Source: Prevotella sp. (GTDB taxonomy: Bacteria; Bacteroidota; Bacteroidia; Bacteroidales; Bacteroidaceae). From it: a DNA stretch of 64,000 bases. The translations under genes and the position numbers were made by a program. The notes beneath the pieces were generated by a model. That model made no database searches. It was not told the origin of the DNA and saw only the letters and a program-made list of their open reading frames with translations. Positions 1 to 8,561 of this stretch are shown piece after piece (position 1 is the stretch's first letter; each line of letters opens with the position of its first letter). The DNA lies in contig SUYI01000013.1 in the NCBI GenBank assembly GCA_015060485.1, forward strand, positions 16,738-80,737, read 5' to 3'.

Positions 1-308
1 TGGACCACGTTCGTGGCGTCGCCGAATTCGATTACTACTTCAAGAAAGACGGAGTAAGTTGCTGGAACGTGGAAGCCAACTTGGAGTATCTGTTCCACGT
101 GGGCGATTCGTTCACCGTTTATCCCCTGGTTGGTCTCAACCTGATTGGATGGACTGGTGGTGGTACCGACACAAGACTGGGTGTAGACCTGGGCGCCGGT
201 GTGGAGTATCCTCTACTTAGCAACCTGCATCTGAAGGCTGAGTACTGCTACAAGACTCAGGGCAACGGAAACAGCATCCTGAAGGCCGGTATCGTAATCC
301 CCTTCTAA
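1..308 (+). CDS. Outer-membrane beta-barrel protein, C-terminal part (5' end outside window)
   Basis: The reading frame is open from base 3 to the TAA at 306-308, so the gene starts before the window. The visible 101 residues alternate polar and hydrophobic residues in short strands separated by Gly/Asp turns. The chain ends in GIVIPF, a C-terminal aromatic residue as in barrel proteins inserted by the BAM complex. This fits the last strands of a small porin-like barrel of the OmpA/OprF type. No ligand or function can be assigned. A Rho-independent terminator follows at about 349-382. Confidence 0.7.
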   Translation, partial: DHVRGVAEFDYYFKKDGVSCWNVEANLEYLFHVGDSFTVYPLVGLNLIGWTGGGTDTRLGVDLGAGVEYPLLSNLHLKAEYCYKTQGNGNSILKAGIVIPF

Positions 309-348
309 GGAAAGGTAAAAAAGTAAGAAGGTAAAAAAAGTAAAATAA

Positions 349-382
349 GAGGTCTCGGTGTAATAGCCGGGGCTTCTTTTTT
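349..382 (+). terminator. Rho-independent terminator after the barrel gene
   Basis: A 10-bp stem (GAGGTCTCGG with CCGGGGCTTC, including G-T wobbles) closes an 8-nt loop and is followed by six T. It lies about 40 bases after the stop codon of the upstream gene. Confidence 0.75.
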
Positions 383-452
383 ATTTAAGAGGTAAGTATT
401 ATGAGTTAAGAGTTAAGAAAAACACTTAATTATATAAATAAATAAGGTAAGA

Positions 453-484
453 TTTGGGGAATTGTTTTTTTTTGCGTAATTTTG
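453..484 (+). promoter_or_regulatory. Promoter for nusB
   Basis: TTTG at 453-456 and TAATTTTG at 477-484 are 20 bp apart, matching the -33/-7 elements of the Bacteroidota primary sigma factor. The nusB ATG is 40 bases downstream. Confidence 0.65.
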
Positions 485-523
485 CAGACTGATAAGCGTA
501 TCAAAGCGTAAGAAAAGAGAATT

Positions 524-1456
524 ATGATTAACAGAGAACTGATTAGAATCAAGGTAGTACAACTGAGTTATGCGTACTATCAGAACGGCAGCAAGAACAT
601 CGACACAGCAGAGAAAGAACTGATGTTCAGCCTGTCGAAAGCCTACGACATGTATAACTATCTGCTGGCACTCATCGTGGGCATTACCCGCGAGGCTCGC
701 CGCCATGTGGAAGTGGCCGAGGCCAGAGCCAGACGCGAAGGTACTCCCCTGCCCTCGACGAAGTTTATTTACAACCGTTTCGCCCTGCAGCTGGAACAGA
801 ACAAGATGCTGAACGACTTCATGGAAAGCCAGAAGAAGTCGTGGGACGAACAGCCCGAATTTCTGAAGAAGATATACCTGCAGATTGCCGACAGCGAGAT
901 CTACAGGGAATATATGGACTCTGCGGACGACGACTATCAGACGGACCGCGAGTTGTGGCGCAAGCTTTATCGCACGCTGATTCAGGACAATCCCGATCTG
1001 GACGCCCTGCTGGAAGAGCAGAGCCTGTATTGGAACGACGACAAGGAGGTGGTGGACACCTTTGTGCTGAAGACCATCAAGCGCTTCGACGAGAAGAACA
1101 GCTCGTTGCAAGAACTGTTGCCCGAATACGACTCGGAGGATGACAAGGACTATGCCCGTAAGCTGTTCCGCGCCACCATTCTGAACGGCGAGGAATATCA
1201 GCATTACATGAGCGAGGCGTCGCGCAACTGGGATTTTTCGCGTCTGGCCTATATGGACATCGTCATCATGCAGATTGCCATTGCGGAGATGATGACGTTC
1301 CCCAGCATCCCCATTAGCGTGACCATCAACGAATATGTGGAACTGGCCAAGCTGTACTCTACCCCACGCAGTGCCGGATACATCAACGGCATGCTGGACG
1401 CCATTGCGCACCATCTGGTGGAAACAGGCAGGCTGATGAAGCAGATGAGACATTGA
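524..1456 (+). CDS. nusB: Transcription antitermination factor NusB (long Bacteroidota form)
   Basis: NusB binds boxA RNA together with NusE (ribosomal protein S10) and helps RNA polymerase read through rRNA operons. The protein has 310 residues, about twice the length of E. coli NusB. Long forms with an N-terminal helical extension are usual in Bacteroidota. The NusB fold sits in the last ~110 residues, where NEYVELAKLYSTPRSAGYIN followed by GMLDAIAHHL matches the family's signature helices. The ATG at 524 follows an A-rich leader. The next gene, yajC, follows after 64 bp and is probably cotranscribed. The TGA stop lies inside the first unit of a 7-bp tandem array. Confidence 0.93.
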   Translation: MINRELIRIKVVQLSYAYYQNGSKNIDTAEKELMFSLSKAYDMYNYLLALIVGITREARRHVEVAEARARREGTPLPSTKFIYNRFALQLEQNKMLNDFMESQKKSWDEQPEFLKKIYLQIADSEIYREYMDSADDDYQTDRELWRKLYRTLIQDNPDLDALLEEQSLYWNDDKEVVDTFVLKTIKRFDEKNSSLQELLPEYDSEDDKDYARKLFRATILNGEEYQHYMSEASRNWDFSRLAYMDIVIMQIAIAEMMTFPSIPISVTINEYVELAKLYSTPRSAGYINGMLDAIAHHLVETGRLMKQMRH

Positions 1457-1501
1457 TAGTTGACAGTTGACAGTTGATAGTTGACAGTTGATAGTTGATA
1501 A
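1453..1501 (+). repeat. 7-bp tandem array starting at the nusB stop codon
   Basis: Seven consecutive heptamers fill this stretch. The units are TTGATAG or TTGACAG in mixed order, and the last is TTGATAA. The first unit contains the nusB TGA stop. There is no inverted partner nearby. Confidence 0.9.
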
Positions 1502-1520
1502 TTAATTAATAAACGAGAAT

Positions 1521-1841
1521 ATGACACAGATTATTTTGGCTGCACAGGGTGCCCAGGGTGGCAGCAGCATGAGTTTTATCATTATGATGGTGGCCATCTT
1601 TGCCATCATGTATTTCTTCATGATCAAGCCTCAGCAGAAGCGTCAGAAGGAGATTCAGAACTTCCAGAACTCGCTGGCCGAGGGCGCAGAGGTCATCACC
1701 GGTGGCGGCATCTACGGCACCGTGAAGAAGATCGACCTGACCACTGGCATCATCGAGATAAAGATTGCCGACGGCGTAGTGATCAAGGTCGACAAGGGCT
1801 ACGTGTTCAAAGACCCCTCGAGCACACCACAGCAGAAATAA
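1521..1841 (+). CDS. yajC: Preprotein translocase accessory subunit YajC
   Basis: YajC is a small inner-membrane protein that associates with SecDF/SecYEG. The 106-residue product has one transmembrane segment (about residues 15-35) followed directly by the hallmark MIKPQQKRQKE. A soluble domain after it contains the GAEVITGGGIYG and VIKVDKGYV signature stretches. Length and layout are typical. It lies in a colinear run nusB-yajC-ybbR-coaE, with the YbbR-like gene 80 bp downstream. The intervening DNA carries inverted heptamer arrays. Confidence 0.95.
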   Translation: MTQIILAAQGAQGGSSMSFIIMMVAIFAIMYFFMIKPQQKRQKEIQNFQNSLAEGAEVITGGGIYGTVKKIDLTTGIIEIKIADGVVIKVDKGYVFKDPSSTPQQK

Positions 1842-1842
1842 A

Positions 1843-1911
1843 TTTGAAGTTTGAAATTTATGATATGCGAAAGTAATCATAAACGTCAAAAGTCAAACGT
1901 CAAATATCAAA
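1843..1911. repeat. Inverted pair of 7-bp arrays between yajC and the YbbR-like gene
   Basis: Units TTTGAAG and TTTGAAA at 1843-1856 face four units of the form CGTCAAA, AGTCAAA, CGTCAAA and TATCAAA at 1884-1911. The two sides are imperfect reverse complements built on a 7-bp period. The array starts two bases after the yajC stop. Confidence 0.7.
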
Positions 1912-1921
1912 AAATATTTTT

Positions 1922-2902
1922 GTGATGGGAGAGAACGGCTTCTGGACAATCGTTAAGAACTTCTTGTTGAGCAACATCAACAAGCAGCTCTTTACGTTTA
2001 TGTTTTTCCTGACGCTCTCTGCCATTTTCTGGCTCATCCTGACGCTGAACGAGGACTACGAGAAGGAGCTGAAGATTCCCGTGCGCATTGTGAACCTGCC
2101 CAGGAACGTGATGCTGACGTCGGCCAGCATCGACACCGTACGCGCTACGGTAAACGACAAAGGCTGGGTGCTGCTGAACTACATGTTCGGCGAGTACAAG
2201 CAGCAGGTCAAGATCGACTTCAGAAGCTACGACAAGACCTACGGCAAAGGCATCGTGCCCAATGCGGATCTGAAGCGAGCCATCGAGCAGTGTCTGGAGT
2301 CGTCGTCGAAGGTAACAGCCGTGAAACCCGAGAAGCTGGAGTATTTCTATAACAACGGTGAGCGCAAACGCGTGCCCGTACACTGGAACGGACGCGTCAT
2401 TCCCGAACAGCTCTACTTCATCTCGCACGTCAGATACAATCCTGACAGCGTTGACGTCTATGCCTCGCGCGAGAAGCTGGACAGCATCCGACTCGTTTAT
2501 ACCGAGCCGCTGAACTACGTGGGATTCCGCGATACGCTGGAGGTGGAATGCAAGCTGGCACATGCCGCCGACGTGAAGGTGATTCCCGAACGCATCAACG
2601 TCGTGTTCCACACCGACGTGCTGACTGAGGAGAGTATCGAGGTACCCATCAAGTGCATCAATCTGCCCGCAGGAAAGGTGGTACGCACCTTCCCCGCCAA
2701 AGTGAAGGTAAACTTCGTAGCAGGTGTCAGCCAGATACGACAGCTGACGCCCGAGGCGTTTACCGTCATTACCGACTATCTGGAGATAGAACAGAAGGGC
2801 TCCGAGAAGTGTAACATTTACCTGAAGGAAGTGCCGCAGGGCATCAGCCGTGCGACGCTGACCGTGAAACAGGTAGACTACCTGATAGAAGACAATGAAT
2901 AG
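1922..2902 (+). CDS. YbbR-like (CdaR-type) membrane-anchored protein
   Basis: YbbR-domain proteins are anchored in the cytoplasmic membrane and carry repeats of a small beta domain outside. In Firmicutes the relative CdaR modulates the diadenylate cyclase CdaA. No cyclase gene is adjacent here, so that role is only suggested. The 326-residue product has a single transmembrane helix at about residues 22-42, then beta-rich repeats with the typical VRATVNDKG and VKVIPERINV patterns. A GTG at 1922 precedes an ATG at 1925. The ATG is the likelier start. The gene overlaps or nearly touches coaE. Confidence 0.8.
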   Translation: MMGENGFWTIVKNFLLSNINKQLFTFMFFLTLSAIFWLILTLNEDYEKELKIPVRIVNLPRNVMLTSASIDTVRATVNDKGWVLLNYMFGEYKQQVKIDFRSYDKTYGKGIVPNADLKRAIEQCLESSSKVTAVKPEKLEYFYNNGERKRVPVHWNGRVIPEQLYFISHVRYNPDSVDVYASREKLDSIRLVYTEPLNYVGFRDTLEVECKLAHAADVKVIPERINVVFHTDVLTEESIEVPIKCINLPAGKVVRTFPAKVKVNFVAGVSQIRQLTPEAFTVITDYLEIEQKGSEKCNIYLKEVPQGISRATLTVKQVDYLIEDNE

Positions 2903-3449
2903 CCCGAGACCCATGAAGATTGGTATCACGGGGGGCATCGGTTCGGGCAAGAGCTACGTATGCCGGCTGTTGGAACAGCGGGGTATTGAGGTGTACGACT
3001 GCGACGCCGCCGCCAAGCGTCTGATTCGCAGCTCGTCGCATCTGCGCCACCAATTGCAGGAGCTGATAGGTTCACTCCAGAAGGCCGACATCAGCCGTTT
3101 CCTGCTGGCCAGCGAGGACAACCAGCGTGCGGTGAACGCCATCGTACACCCCGCCGTGTTCGAGGATTTCGAGCAGAGTGGCATGCATTGGATGGAGAGT
3201 GCCATCCTGTATGAATCGGGTGCCGACAAGCTGGTGGACCGCGTGGTAGTGGTGACAGCCCCCGAGGAGGTGCGCATCCGCCGCATCATGAAGCGCGACG
3301 GCATCACCCGTGAGAAGGCCTTGCAATGGATAGCGCGTCAATGGCCACAGGAGCTGGTCAGAGAACGTGCCGACGCGGAAATCGTGAACGACGGCAAGGC
3401 CGACCTGGAACAACAAATAGAAAAGTTATTGAATAAATTAACAACGTGA
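2895..3449 (+). CDS. coaE: Dephospho-CoA kinase CoaE
   Basis: CoaE phosphorylates dephospho-CoA on the ribose 3' hydroxyl, the last step of coenzyme A synthesis. The P-loop GGIGSGKS is at residues 13-20. The lid and substrate motifs are also visible, including YDCDAAAKRLI, ILYESGADKLVD and RIMKRDGITREKA. The length of 184 residues is slightly short but complete. Two starts are possible. ATG 2895 overlaps the upstream gene by 8 bp, which suggests translational coupling. ATG 2913 gives the shorter form, MKIGITGG, that most relatives have. The stop codon is inside an 8-bp tandem array. Confidence 0.95.
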   Translation: MNSPRPMKIGITGGIGSGKSYVCRLLEQRGIEVYDCDAAAKRLIRSSSHLRHQLQELIGSLQKADISRFLLASEDNQRAVNAIVHPAVFEDFEQSGMHWMESAILYESGADKLVDRVVVVTAPEEVRIRRIMKRDGITREKALQWIARQWPQELVRERADAEIVNDGKADLEQQIEKLLNKLTT

Positions 3450-3476
3450 TGACGTGATGACGTTATCACGAAATAA
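3445..3476 (+). repeat. 8-bp tandem array across the coaE stop codon
   Basis: Four octamers lie in a row: CGTGATGA twice, CGTTATCA and CGAAATAA. The coaE TGA (3447-3449) is inside the first unit. Confidence 0.75.
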
Positions 3477-3491
3477 AAAGAAAGAAAAACA

Positions 3492-3938
3492 ATGAAAGAA
3501 ACGATTTTAGCCATCTCGGGCAAACCGGGACTCTACAAATTAGTATCACGCGCCAAGAACAGCCTTATCGTCGAGGCTCTTGACGACACACACAAGCGTT
3601 TCCCCGCCTTCGGCACGGACCGTATCACATCGCTGGGCGACGTCGCCATGTTTACAGAGACTGATGATGTCCCCCTGATGCAGGTGCTAGCCTCGATGCG
3701 CGACCTGGAGAAGGGCAAGGAGTCGAGTGTCGACTTCCGCAAGGCTACCCCCGACGAGTTGCACGAGTATTTCTCGAAGGTGCTGCCCGAATGGGATCAG
3801 GACCGCGTGCAGAACAGTCACATCAAGAAGCTCATCCAATGGTATAACATTCTCGTAAAGGCCGGCATCACCGACTTCGAAGAAGACCTTGCACCCACCG
3901 AGGGCGACAACGTTGATGACAGAAAAGAACTGGAATAA
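3492..3938 (+). CDS. DUF5606 domain protein
   Basis: The 148-residue product begins MKETILAISGKPGLYKLVSR and belongs, as far as I recognise it, to DUF5606, a Bacteroidota family of unknown function. The N-terminal ~55 residues look like a small beta-barrel. The middle (residues ~80-120) is helical with DELHEYFSKVLPEWDQDRVQ, and the tail is acidic. There is no signal peptide or membrane segment, so it should be cytoplasmic. It follows coaE and meets the fur-like gene tail to tail 21 bp downstream. Confidence 0.75.
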   Translation: MKETILAISGKPGLYKLVSRAKNSLIVEALDDTHKRFPAFGTDRITSLGDVAMFTETDDVPLMQVLASMRDLEKGKESSVDFRKATPDELHEYFSKVLPEWDQDRVQNSHIKKLIQWYNILVKAGITDFEEDLAPTEGDNVDDRKELE

Positions 3939-3959
3939 ATTAAAGATAACGACAACGGA

Positions 3960-4376
3960 TTACCCTTTACATTCAGGGCAGATGCCCTTGACCATAAAAT
4001 TCACAGAAGTCTGCTGAAAGCCTTCAGGCAACGCTACCTCGGGAACGGCGATATGTTCCAGACAGTAGGTGCGCCGACAGCGCTCGCAGAAGAAATGCAC
4101 ATGCAGGTCGTCGTCGGTCTCGCTATCGTGGCTGTGGCAAAGCTCATAGCGTACGCCGTCGCCACCGTCCTCGATGACGTGCACCAGATGGTGTTCCTTG
4201 AACAACGTCAAAGCACGGAACACGCCCGACTTGTCGATAGACAGAATCTTATACTCCAATTCCGTCAGCGACATGGGACGCCCGGCAGCGGCCATAGCCT
4301 TCAGCACGACAATACGGTTGGCTGTGGGCTTTATCCCATGTGCTTCGAGGAGTTCGACACAATGTTTCTCGTCCAT
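3960..4376 (-). CDS. Fur-family metal-responsive transcription repressor
   Basis: A 138-residue winged-helix regulator. Residues 1-75 contain the DNA-binding part with KPTANRIVVLKAM and the recognition-helix region KSGVFRALTLFKEH. The dimerisation part has the metal-site histidines in HVHFFCERC and two CxxC pairs (CERC at 97-100 and CPEC at 133-136) for structural zinc. The sequence alone does not say whether it senses iron, zinc or peroxide, so no symbol is given. It lies downstream of the TonB-receptor-like gene on the same strand, which would fit a metal-uptake unit, but a heptamer array separates them. Confidence 0.88.
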   Translation of the reverse strand: MDEKHCVELLEAHGIKPTANRIVVLKAMAAAGRPMSLTELEYKILSIDKSGVFRALTLFKEHHLVHVIEDGGDGVRYELCHSHDSETDDDLHVHFFCERCRRTYCLEHIAVPEVALPEGFQQTSVNFMVKGICPECKG

Positions 4377-4380
4377 TCTT

Positions 4381-4422
4381 TAGAGGTGAGAGGTGAGTGG
4401 TGAGTGGTGAGAGGTGAGAGGT
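4381..4422 (-). repeat. 7-bp tandem array at the receptor gene's stop codon
   Basis: Six exact-period heptamers lie here (TAGAGGT, then GAGAGGT or GAGTGGT on the plus strand). The array ends at the stop codon of the 4422-7400 gene and reaches to 5 bases before the fur-like start. Confidence 0.9.
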
Positions 4423-7400
4423 TAGAAGCGTCCGCCGCGTCCACCGCCGAAGCCACCGCCTCCGCCAAAGCCACCGCCACGACCGCCACGACCTCCGCCG
4501 AAGCCACCAGGACCACCGGGGCCTCCGCCACGTCCGCCACGTCCTCCACGCATGTTAGACATGCCTCCGAAGAGGTTCAGGCGGTAGATGACGTGCACCA
4601 TTGCATAGCTGGTGATGGCGTTATACTCGGTATCGCTGCGCTGCATGGCATTGATGACGCGACTGACGGTAGACTGCTGGTGCAGAATGTCATAGAACTG
4701 CAGTGAGAGCGTCAGCGCATTGCCCTTGAGGAAACTCTGCGACAGCTGTGCGTTCCAGATGAGTTCGTTGGTATTCATCGATGCATCGCTGTATCCGCGA
4801 CGACTCTGCATGTTCATATTGGTCGTGAGCTGCGCGCCCCACGGAGCGGTGATGCCAATCATTCCACCATAGGAAAACTGCCATGTGTCGAGGTTGTTGT
4901 TGGGCTGCAACTCACTGCGCGAACGGTTGTAGTTTACCGAACCATTCAGCTCAATTTCCAGCCAGTCATTACGGAAGCTGCCTGCCAAGCGCTCGCCCAA
5001 CGTCAGGGTCTTGGTGACACTCTTCTCGGAATCGGCCAAGGTGTTGACACTGACGTATCCCACGTTGTGGGTGTATCCCAGGTTGGTGAACGTGTTGATG
5101 TTGAAGAATGCTGCAGAGTCGACTGCCGTATTGAACATGAAACCGCCGTTGGCACTCCAGTTGCCGTTGATGTTTTCAGGTCGCGTGATGGTTCCACCAG
5201 TCTCCGTATTATATGTGGTCATATTCGACACCGAATTGCTGGTGGTGTTGAAGCGTATGAAGGTCATGACGGCACGCTGGTGCTTCTGGAAATAGTCGTT
5301 ATAGAAGAGGTTGAAGTCCTGCGAGAACGAGGGTTTCAGACCCGGGTTACCACGTGTGACACGCAGCGGGTTGCTGTCGTCGACGATGTCGAGCAGATCG
5401 GTCATCGACGGCTGGCTGCTGGTGCCGCGATAGGTGAAGCGGAGCTGACCAGTCTGCGACTTCTTCCAGCGGAAGTCGAGCGTCGGGGTGAAGTTGGTCA
5501 CAGTACGCTTTACGATGGTGTCGGTTCCCAGATACTTATACGTGAAGTTCGATTTCTGCGGAATCACCTGGAATCCGACGTTGAAGTTGAATGCCTTACG
5601 CACGATGCGCAGCATGACCTCTGCCGTGTGGGTGTAGTTCTTGTAGACCGACTTCTTACTTAACAGCTGGTCCTCATAGTCGTCGAGGGGGTTAGGCAGC
5701 GGGTCGAGGTAAGCGTCGAAACCACGATATCCAGGGTTGATGCCCGAGTAATCGACACCAAAGAGGCTGTATGTCTTGCGGTCGCTCTTGGTGTAGCTGA
5801 ACTGGAAGCGATAGCCGAACTGCAGGTACACCTGACGGGCAATAGGTTCGCTATAGTTGGCGCGCAGGGTATAGCCCCAGCGGTCCTGCGGCGTGACGTT
5901 ATAGCGGTTGGTCTGATAGACGGAATCGATGGGCAGCAGAGTGACCGGGTCGAGAATCTGGAAATAGTTCACGATATTGTTCGACATCGACTTGCTGGTG
6001 CCTTCGCTCCAATTGGCGTTGACCTGCAGCGTGATGTTACGTCCGCTATTGTTCAGGCGGCGATTGAGCTGCAACATGCCTCGCAACTGCTTGGAGTCGC
6101 TATAGCTGACACCGTTGTCGGCACTGAAGTTCTTGACAATGCCGTATTTCTTGGCAATATCGTAGACGTCGCGCAGGGGGTTGTTGGAGTATTCGTAGGG
6201 ATCGTTGTCGAATGTAGCACTGAGACTGCTGCTCAAGCCGTCGTTGCTGCTATACGAGAAGTTCGGGCGGAACATGATGTTCGTCATGGAGTCGGGCTGC
6301 CACTCGAGACGCATCTGACCGTTCCACTGGTTCGAGCGCGAATAGTTCTGATTGGCGTTATTTCCGAACGACGACGTCGTACCGCTGAAGAACGACTCGC
6401 TGGACTGGCGTGAGTAGGTGTCGCCGTCGCTATGGTTCCAGCGCACGCTACCATCGATCTTCAGCTTGTCGTTGTCGTAGTTGAGGTTCAAGCCCGTCAT
6501 CTTCGTGGCGTTCAGACCCTGACGTCCGCCACCAAAGCGTCCGCCACCGCCACCACCGGGGAATCCCATGTCGTTGGTATTGTTGGCATTGGTCATCAGG
6601 AACACCTTCAGGTTATCCTTCATGTAACCACCGAAGATGCGACCCGCATAGCGGTTCTGTGTACCTGCTGCCACATCGGCATTGGCCATCACTCCTTTGT
6701 TCATGCCCTGCTTAATGCCGAAGTCGAGCACCGTTTCCTCCTCGCCGTCCTCAATACCCGACACACGAGCCATATCGCTCTGCTTGTCGTAAGCCTTGAT
6801 GCGGTCGATGATATTCGTGGGCAGGTTCTTCATGGCGGTCTTCGTGTCGCCCGTCATAAACTCCTTACCGTCGACCAGGATCTTCTTTACCTCCTTGCCG
6901 TTGATCTTGACGGTACCGTCGTCGCTCACCTCGGCACCAGGCAGTCGGCGCACCAGCTCCTCGACGACAGAACCCTCGGGCGTACGGAAGGCGGCAGCAT
7001 TATAGATGAAGGTATCGGCCTTCAAGGTCACCTTGGCAGCCTGACCAGTAATCGTAGCACCCTTCAGCATGATGGCGTCGGGCTCCATCGCGATGGTTCC
7101 CAGGGCGACGTCCTTGTCAGCGACGTTGATGCGCTTCGTGTAAGCCTTGAACCCCACACAGGTCACCTGCAGGATATACTTTCCTGCCTGAGGGGCCTTC
7201 ACCGTGAATTCGCCGTCCATATTGGTCAGCGCGCCCTTCACGAGCGTGCTGTCGGTCTTCAGCAGTTTCACCGTTGTTTGGGGAATGGGGTCTTGAGAGT
7301 CGTCGATAACTAAACCCGTAATCGAGCGCTGAGCCATAGCTACCACAGCCATCAGGGGCATCAGCATCAAAAGAAGTGTACGTTTACTGTCCATAATCAT
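4422..7400 (-). CDS. Outer-membrane TonB-receptor-like beta-barrel with carboxypeptidase-regulatory-like domain and Gly/Arg-rich tail
   Basis: The 992-residue product has a signal peptide (to about residue 23, MAVVAMAQ). A carboxypeptidase-regulatory-like Ig fold covers about residues 25-105, then a plug-like region (about 115-215), then a large barrel. This is the layout of the Bacteroidota outer-membrane beta-barrel family related to TonB-dependent receptors. No SusD partner is adjacent, so it is not a classical Sus pair. Two features stand out. A GGGGGGRFGGG loop lies near residue 285, and the last ~45 residues are built of GGRGG, GFGGG and GGPGG repeats. The substrate is unknown. A fur-like regulator follows downstream. 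A 22-bp repeat array lies upstream of the start. Confidence 0.85.
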   Translation of the reverse strand: MIMDSKRTLLLMLMPLMAVVAMAQRSITGLVIDDSQDPIPQTTVKLLKTDSTLVKGALTNMDGEFTVKAPQAGKYILQVTCVGFKAYTKRINVADKDVALGTIAMEPDAIMLKGATITGQAAKVTLKADTFIYNAAAFRTPEGSVVEELVRRLPGAEVSDDGTVKINGKEVKKILVDGKEFMTGDTKTAMKNLPTNIIDRIKAYDKQSDMARVSGIEDGEEETVLDFGIKQGMNKGVMANADVAAGTQNRYAGRIFGGYMKDNLKVFLMTNANNTNDMGFPGGGGGGRFGGGRQGLNATKMTGLNLNYDNDKLKIDGSVRWNHSDGDTYSRQSSESFFSGTTSSFGNNANQNYSRSNQWNGQMRLEWQPDSMTNIMFRPNFSYSSNDGLSSSLSATFDNDPYEYSNNPLRDVYDIAKKYGIVKNFSADNGVSYSDSKQLRGMLQLNRRLNNSGRNITLQVNANWSEGTSKSMSNNIVNYFQILDPVTLLPIDSVYQTNRYNVTPQDRWGYTLRANYSEPIARQVYLQFGYRFQFSYTKSDRKTYSLFGVDYSGINPGYRGFDAYLDPLPNPLDDYEDQLLSKKSVYKNYTHTAEVMLRIVRKAFNFNVGFQVIPQKSNFTYKYLGTDTIVKRTVTNFTPTLDFRWKKSQTGQLRFTYRGTSSQPSMTDLLDIVDDSNPLRVTRGNPGLKPSFSQDFNLFYNDYFQKHQRAVMTFIRFNTTSNSVSNMTTYNTETGGTITRPENINGNWSANGGFMFNTAVDSAAFFNINTFTNLGYTHNVGYVSVNTLADSEKSVTKTLTLGERLAGSFRNDWLEIELNGSVNYNRSRSELQPNNNLDTWQFSYGGMIGITAPWGAQLTTNMNMQSRRGYSDASMNTNELIWNAQLSQSFLKGNALTLSLQFYDILHQQSTVSRVINAMQRSDTEYNAITSYAMVHVIYRLNLFGGMSNMRGGRGGRGGGPGGPGGFGGGRGGRGGGFGGGGGFGGGRGGRF

Positions 7401-7478
7401 TTTAACGTTTTACGATTATTATGACGCACAATATCCAAGAAGGTTTAATACCCGCGTGAAAAAACTTCTTTTTGTCTG

Positions 7479-7544
7479 CTATTAATTCCCGCAATTGCTA
7501 CTATTAATTCCCGCAATTGCTACTATTAATGGTAGCAATTACCA
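7479..7544. repeat. Three tandem 22-bp units upstream of the receptor gene
   Basis: Two identical 22-bp units (7479-7500, 7501-7522) and a diverged third (7523-7544) lie head to tail. Each begins CTATTAAT. The first two contain the palindrome GCAATTGC. They sit 80-145 bp before the minus-strand receptor start, and the period is two helical turns, as expected of repeated operator sites. Their role is not known. Confidence 0.8.
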
Positions 7545-7553
7545 CTATTAGGA

Positions 7554-7594
7554 GTAAAAAAATCGGGAAGCAACGCCCGAGGCATGCTTCCCGA
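7554..7594 (-). terminator. Terminator of the SusCD operon
   Basis: Read on the minus strand, TCGGGAAGC and GCTTCCCGA form a 9-bp stem with a 14-nt loop, followed by a run of T. It lies just past the stop codon of the 7617-8522 gene. Confidence 0.85.
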
Positions 7595-7616
7595 ATCGAA
7601 ATTATTAGCGGACGTA

Positions 7617-8522
7617 TTACGGCAGTGTAATGAGAATTACACCATCGTACTGCGTGTAGTTCCAACCTCCAACGTCGTCGATGTAGTAGTAAGGAGCCAG
7701 CTGAATGGTCTTACCCTCCATCTTGTTGTGAGCCCAGAACGAGGGATCCTGCATCGAAGACCAGCCCCAAGGATGGCAACCGTAGATAGGCTGAGTAGAA
7801 TCGCCCTGATAGTTCAGACCCAAGGGGAAGTCCTCGTAGAATGCCAGACCGTCCTCAATCCAGATATCCAGATTCTGAACGGTAGAACCCAGCGAAATCC
7901 AGTTGTCCCAATCGGCAGCGCCCTGAGGACTTGCCAGATACTCTGCATAAGGCTTCACCACGCGATAACGGTCGAAGCCTTCGGCCTTCAGAATCTCAAC
8001 CTTAGCAACCACACCGTCGGGGTTAGCATCAGAGCCTGTAGCCCAAGCATCCACGAAGGTACCTGTGCCCAGCGACTGCCAAGTGTACTCCACACTGACG
8101 TTAACGGTTACTTTTTCGATATTGGTAGGACTCATGTTGACAGAATCGGTGTAAGCCAGCGTCAGCGCCAGCACCTTGCCAATCTCCAATGCAGAAACGT
8201 CGACAGTGATGTCAGTCTTAGCCTCACCAGACTTGAAGGTGAAACCAGACACACTGAAGCAGTCGGCAGCTTCTCCGTCAATAGTACCAGTAGCCGTTAC
8301 ACTTCCCGTAAAGTCACCAATGGTGTTGCTACGGTAGATGGGAATCTGGAACTGAGGGCTGCTGGTCTGAACAGCGGTGGCTGTAAGTTTCGCAGCGGCA
8401 AAGGTAATACCCTGTCCTTCATTGGAGCCATAGTACTCTGCACCGATATTGTCGGTATTGCAGGAAGCAAACAGCATGGAAACGCCTACTGCCAACCCGC
8501 ATAAATATTTATTGATTCTCAT
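7617..8522 (-). CDS. Lipoprotein with Calx-beta-like domain, third gene of the Sus-like operon
   Basis: The 301-residue product has a lipoprotein signal ending at Cys21 (MLFASC). Such proteins usually become surface lipoproteins in Bacteroidota. Residues ~35-135 resemble a Calx-beta fold, with evenly spaced FQIPIYRSN, GEAADCFSVSGFTFKSGE and LALTLAYTD segments. The C-terminal half is rich in Trp and Tyr (GCHPWGWSSMQDPSFW), as in sugar-binding surface proteins. By position, directly after SusD, it should be a SusE/SusF-like glycan-binding accessory protein. The assignment rests on context and a general fold impression. It is separated from susD by 39 bp. Confidence 0.65.
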   Translation of the reverse strand: MRINKYLCGLAVGVSMLFASCNTDNIGAEYYGSNEGQGITFAAAKLTATAVQTSSPQFQIPIYRSNTIGDFTGSVTATGTIDGEAADCFSVSGFTFKSGEAKTDITVDVSALEIGKVLALTLAYTDSVNMSPTNIEKVTVNVSVEYTWQSLGTGTFVDAWATGSDANPDGVVAKVEILKAEGFDRYRVVKPYAEYLASPQGAADWDNWISLGSTVQNLDIWIEDGLAFYEDFPLGLNYQGDSTQPIYGCHPWGWSSMQDPSFWAHNKMEGKTIQLAPYYYIDDVGGWNYTQYDGVILITLP

Positions 8523-8561
8523 AATAATATCCTATTTAATGTATTTACAACACTCTGATTA

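Noticed and set aside
6432..7313. 293-codon open frame on the plus strand opposite the receptor gene
   Set aside because: It is antisense to a clear outer-membrane protein and its composition (many His, Val, Gln, Leu) is typical of a shadow frame in GC-richer DNA.
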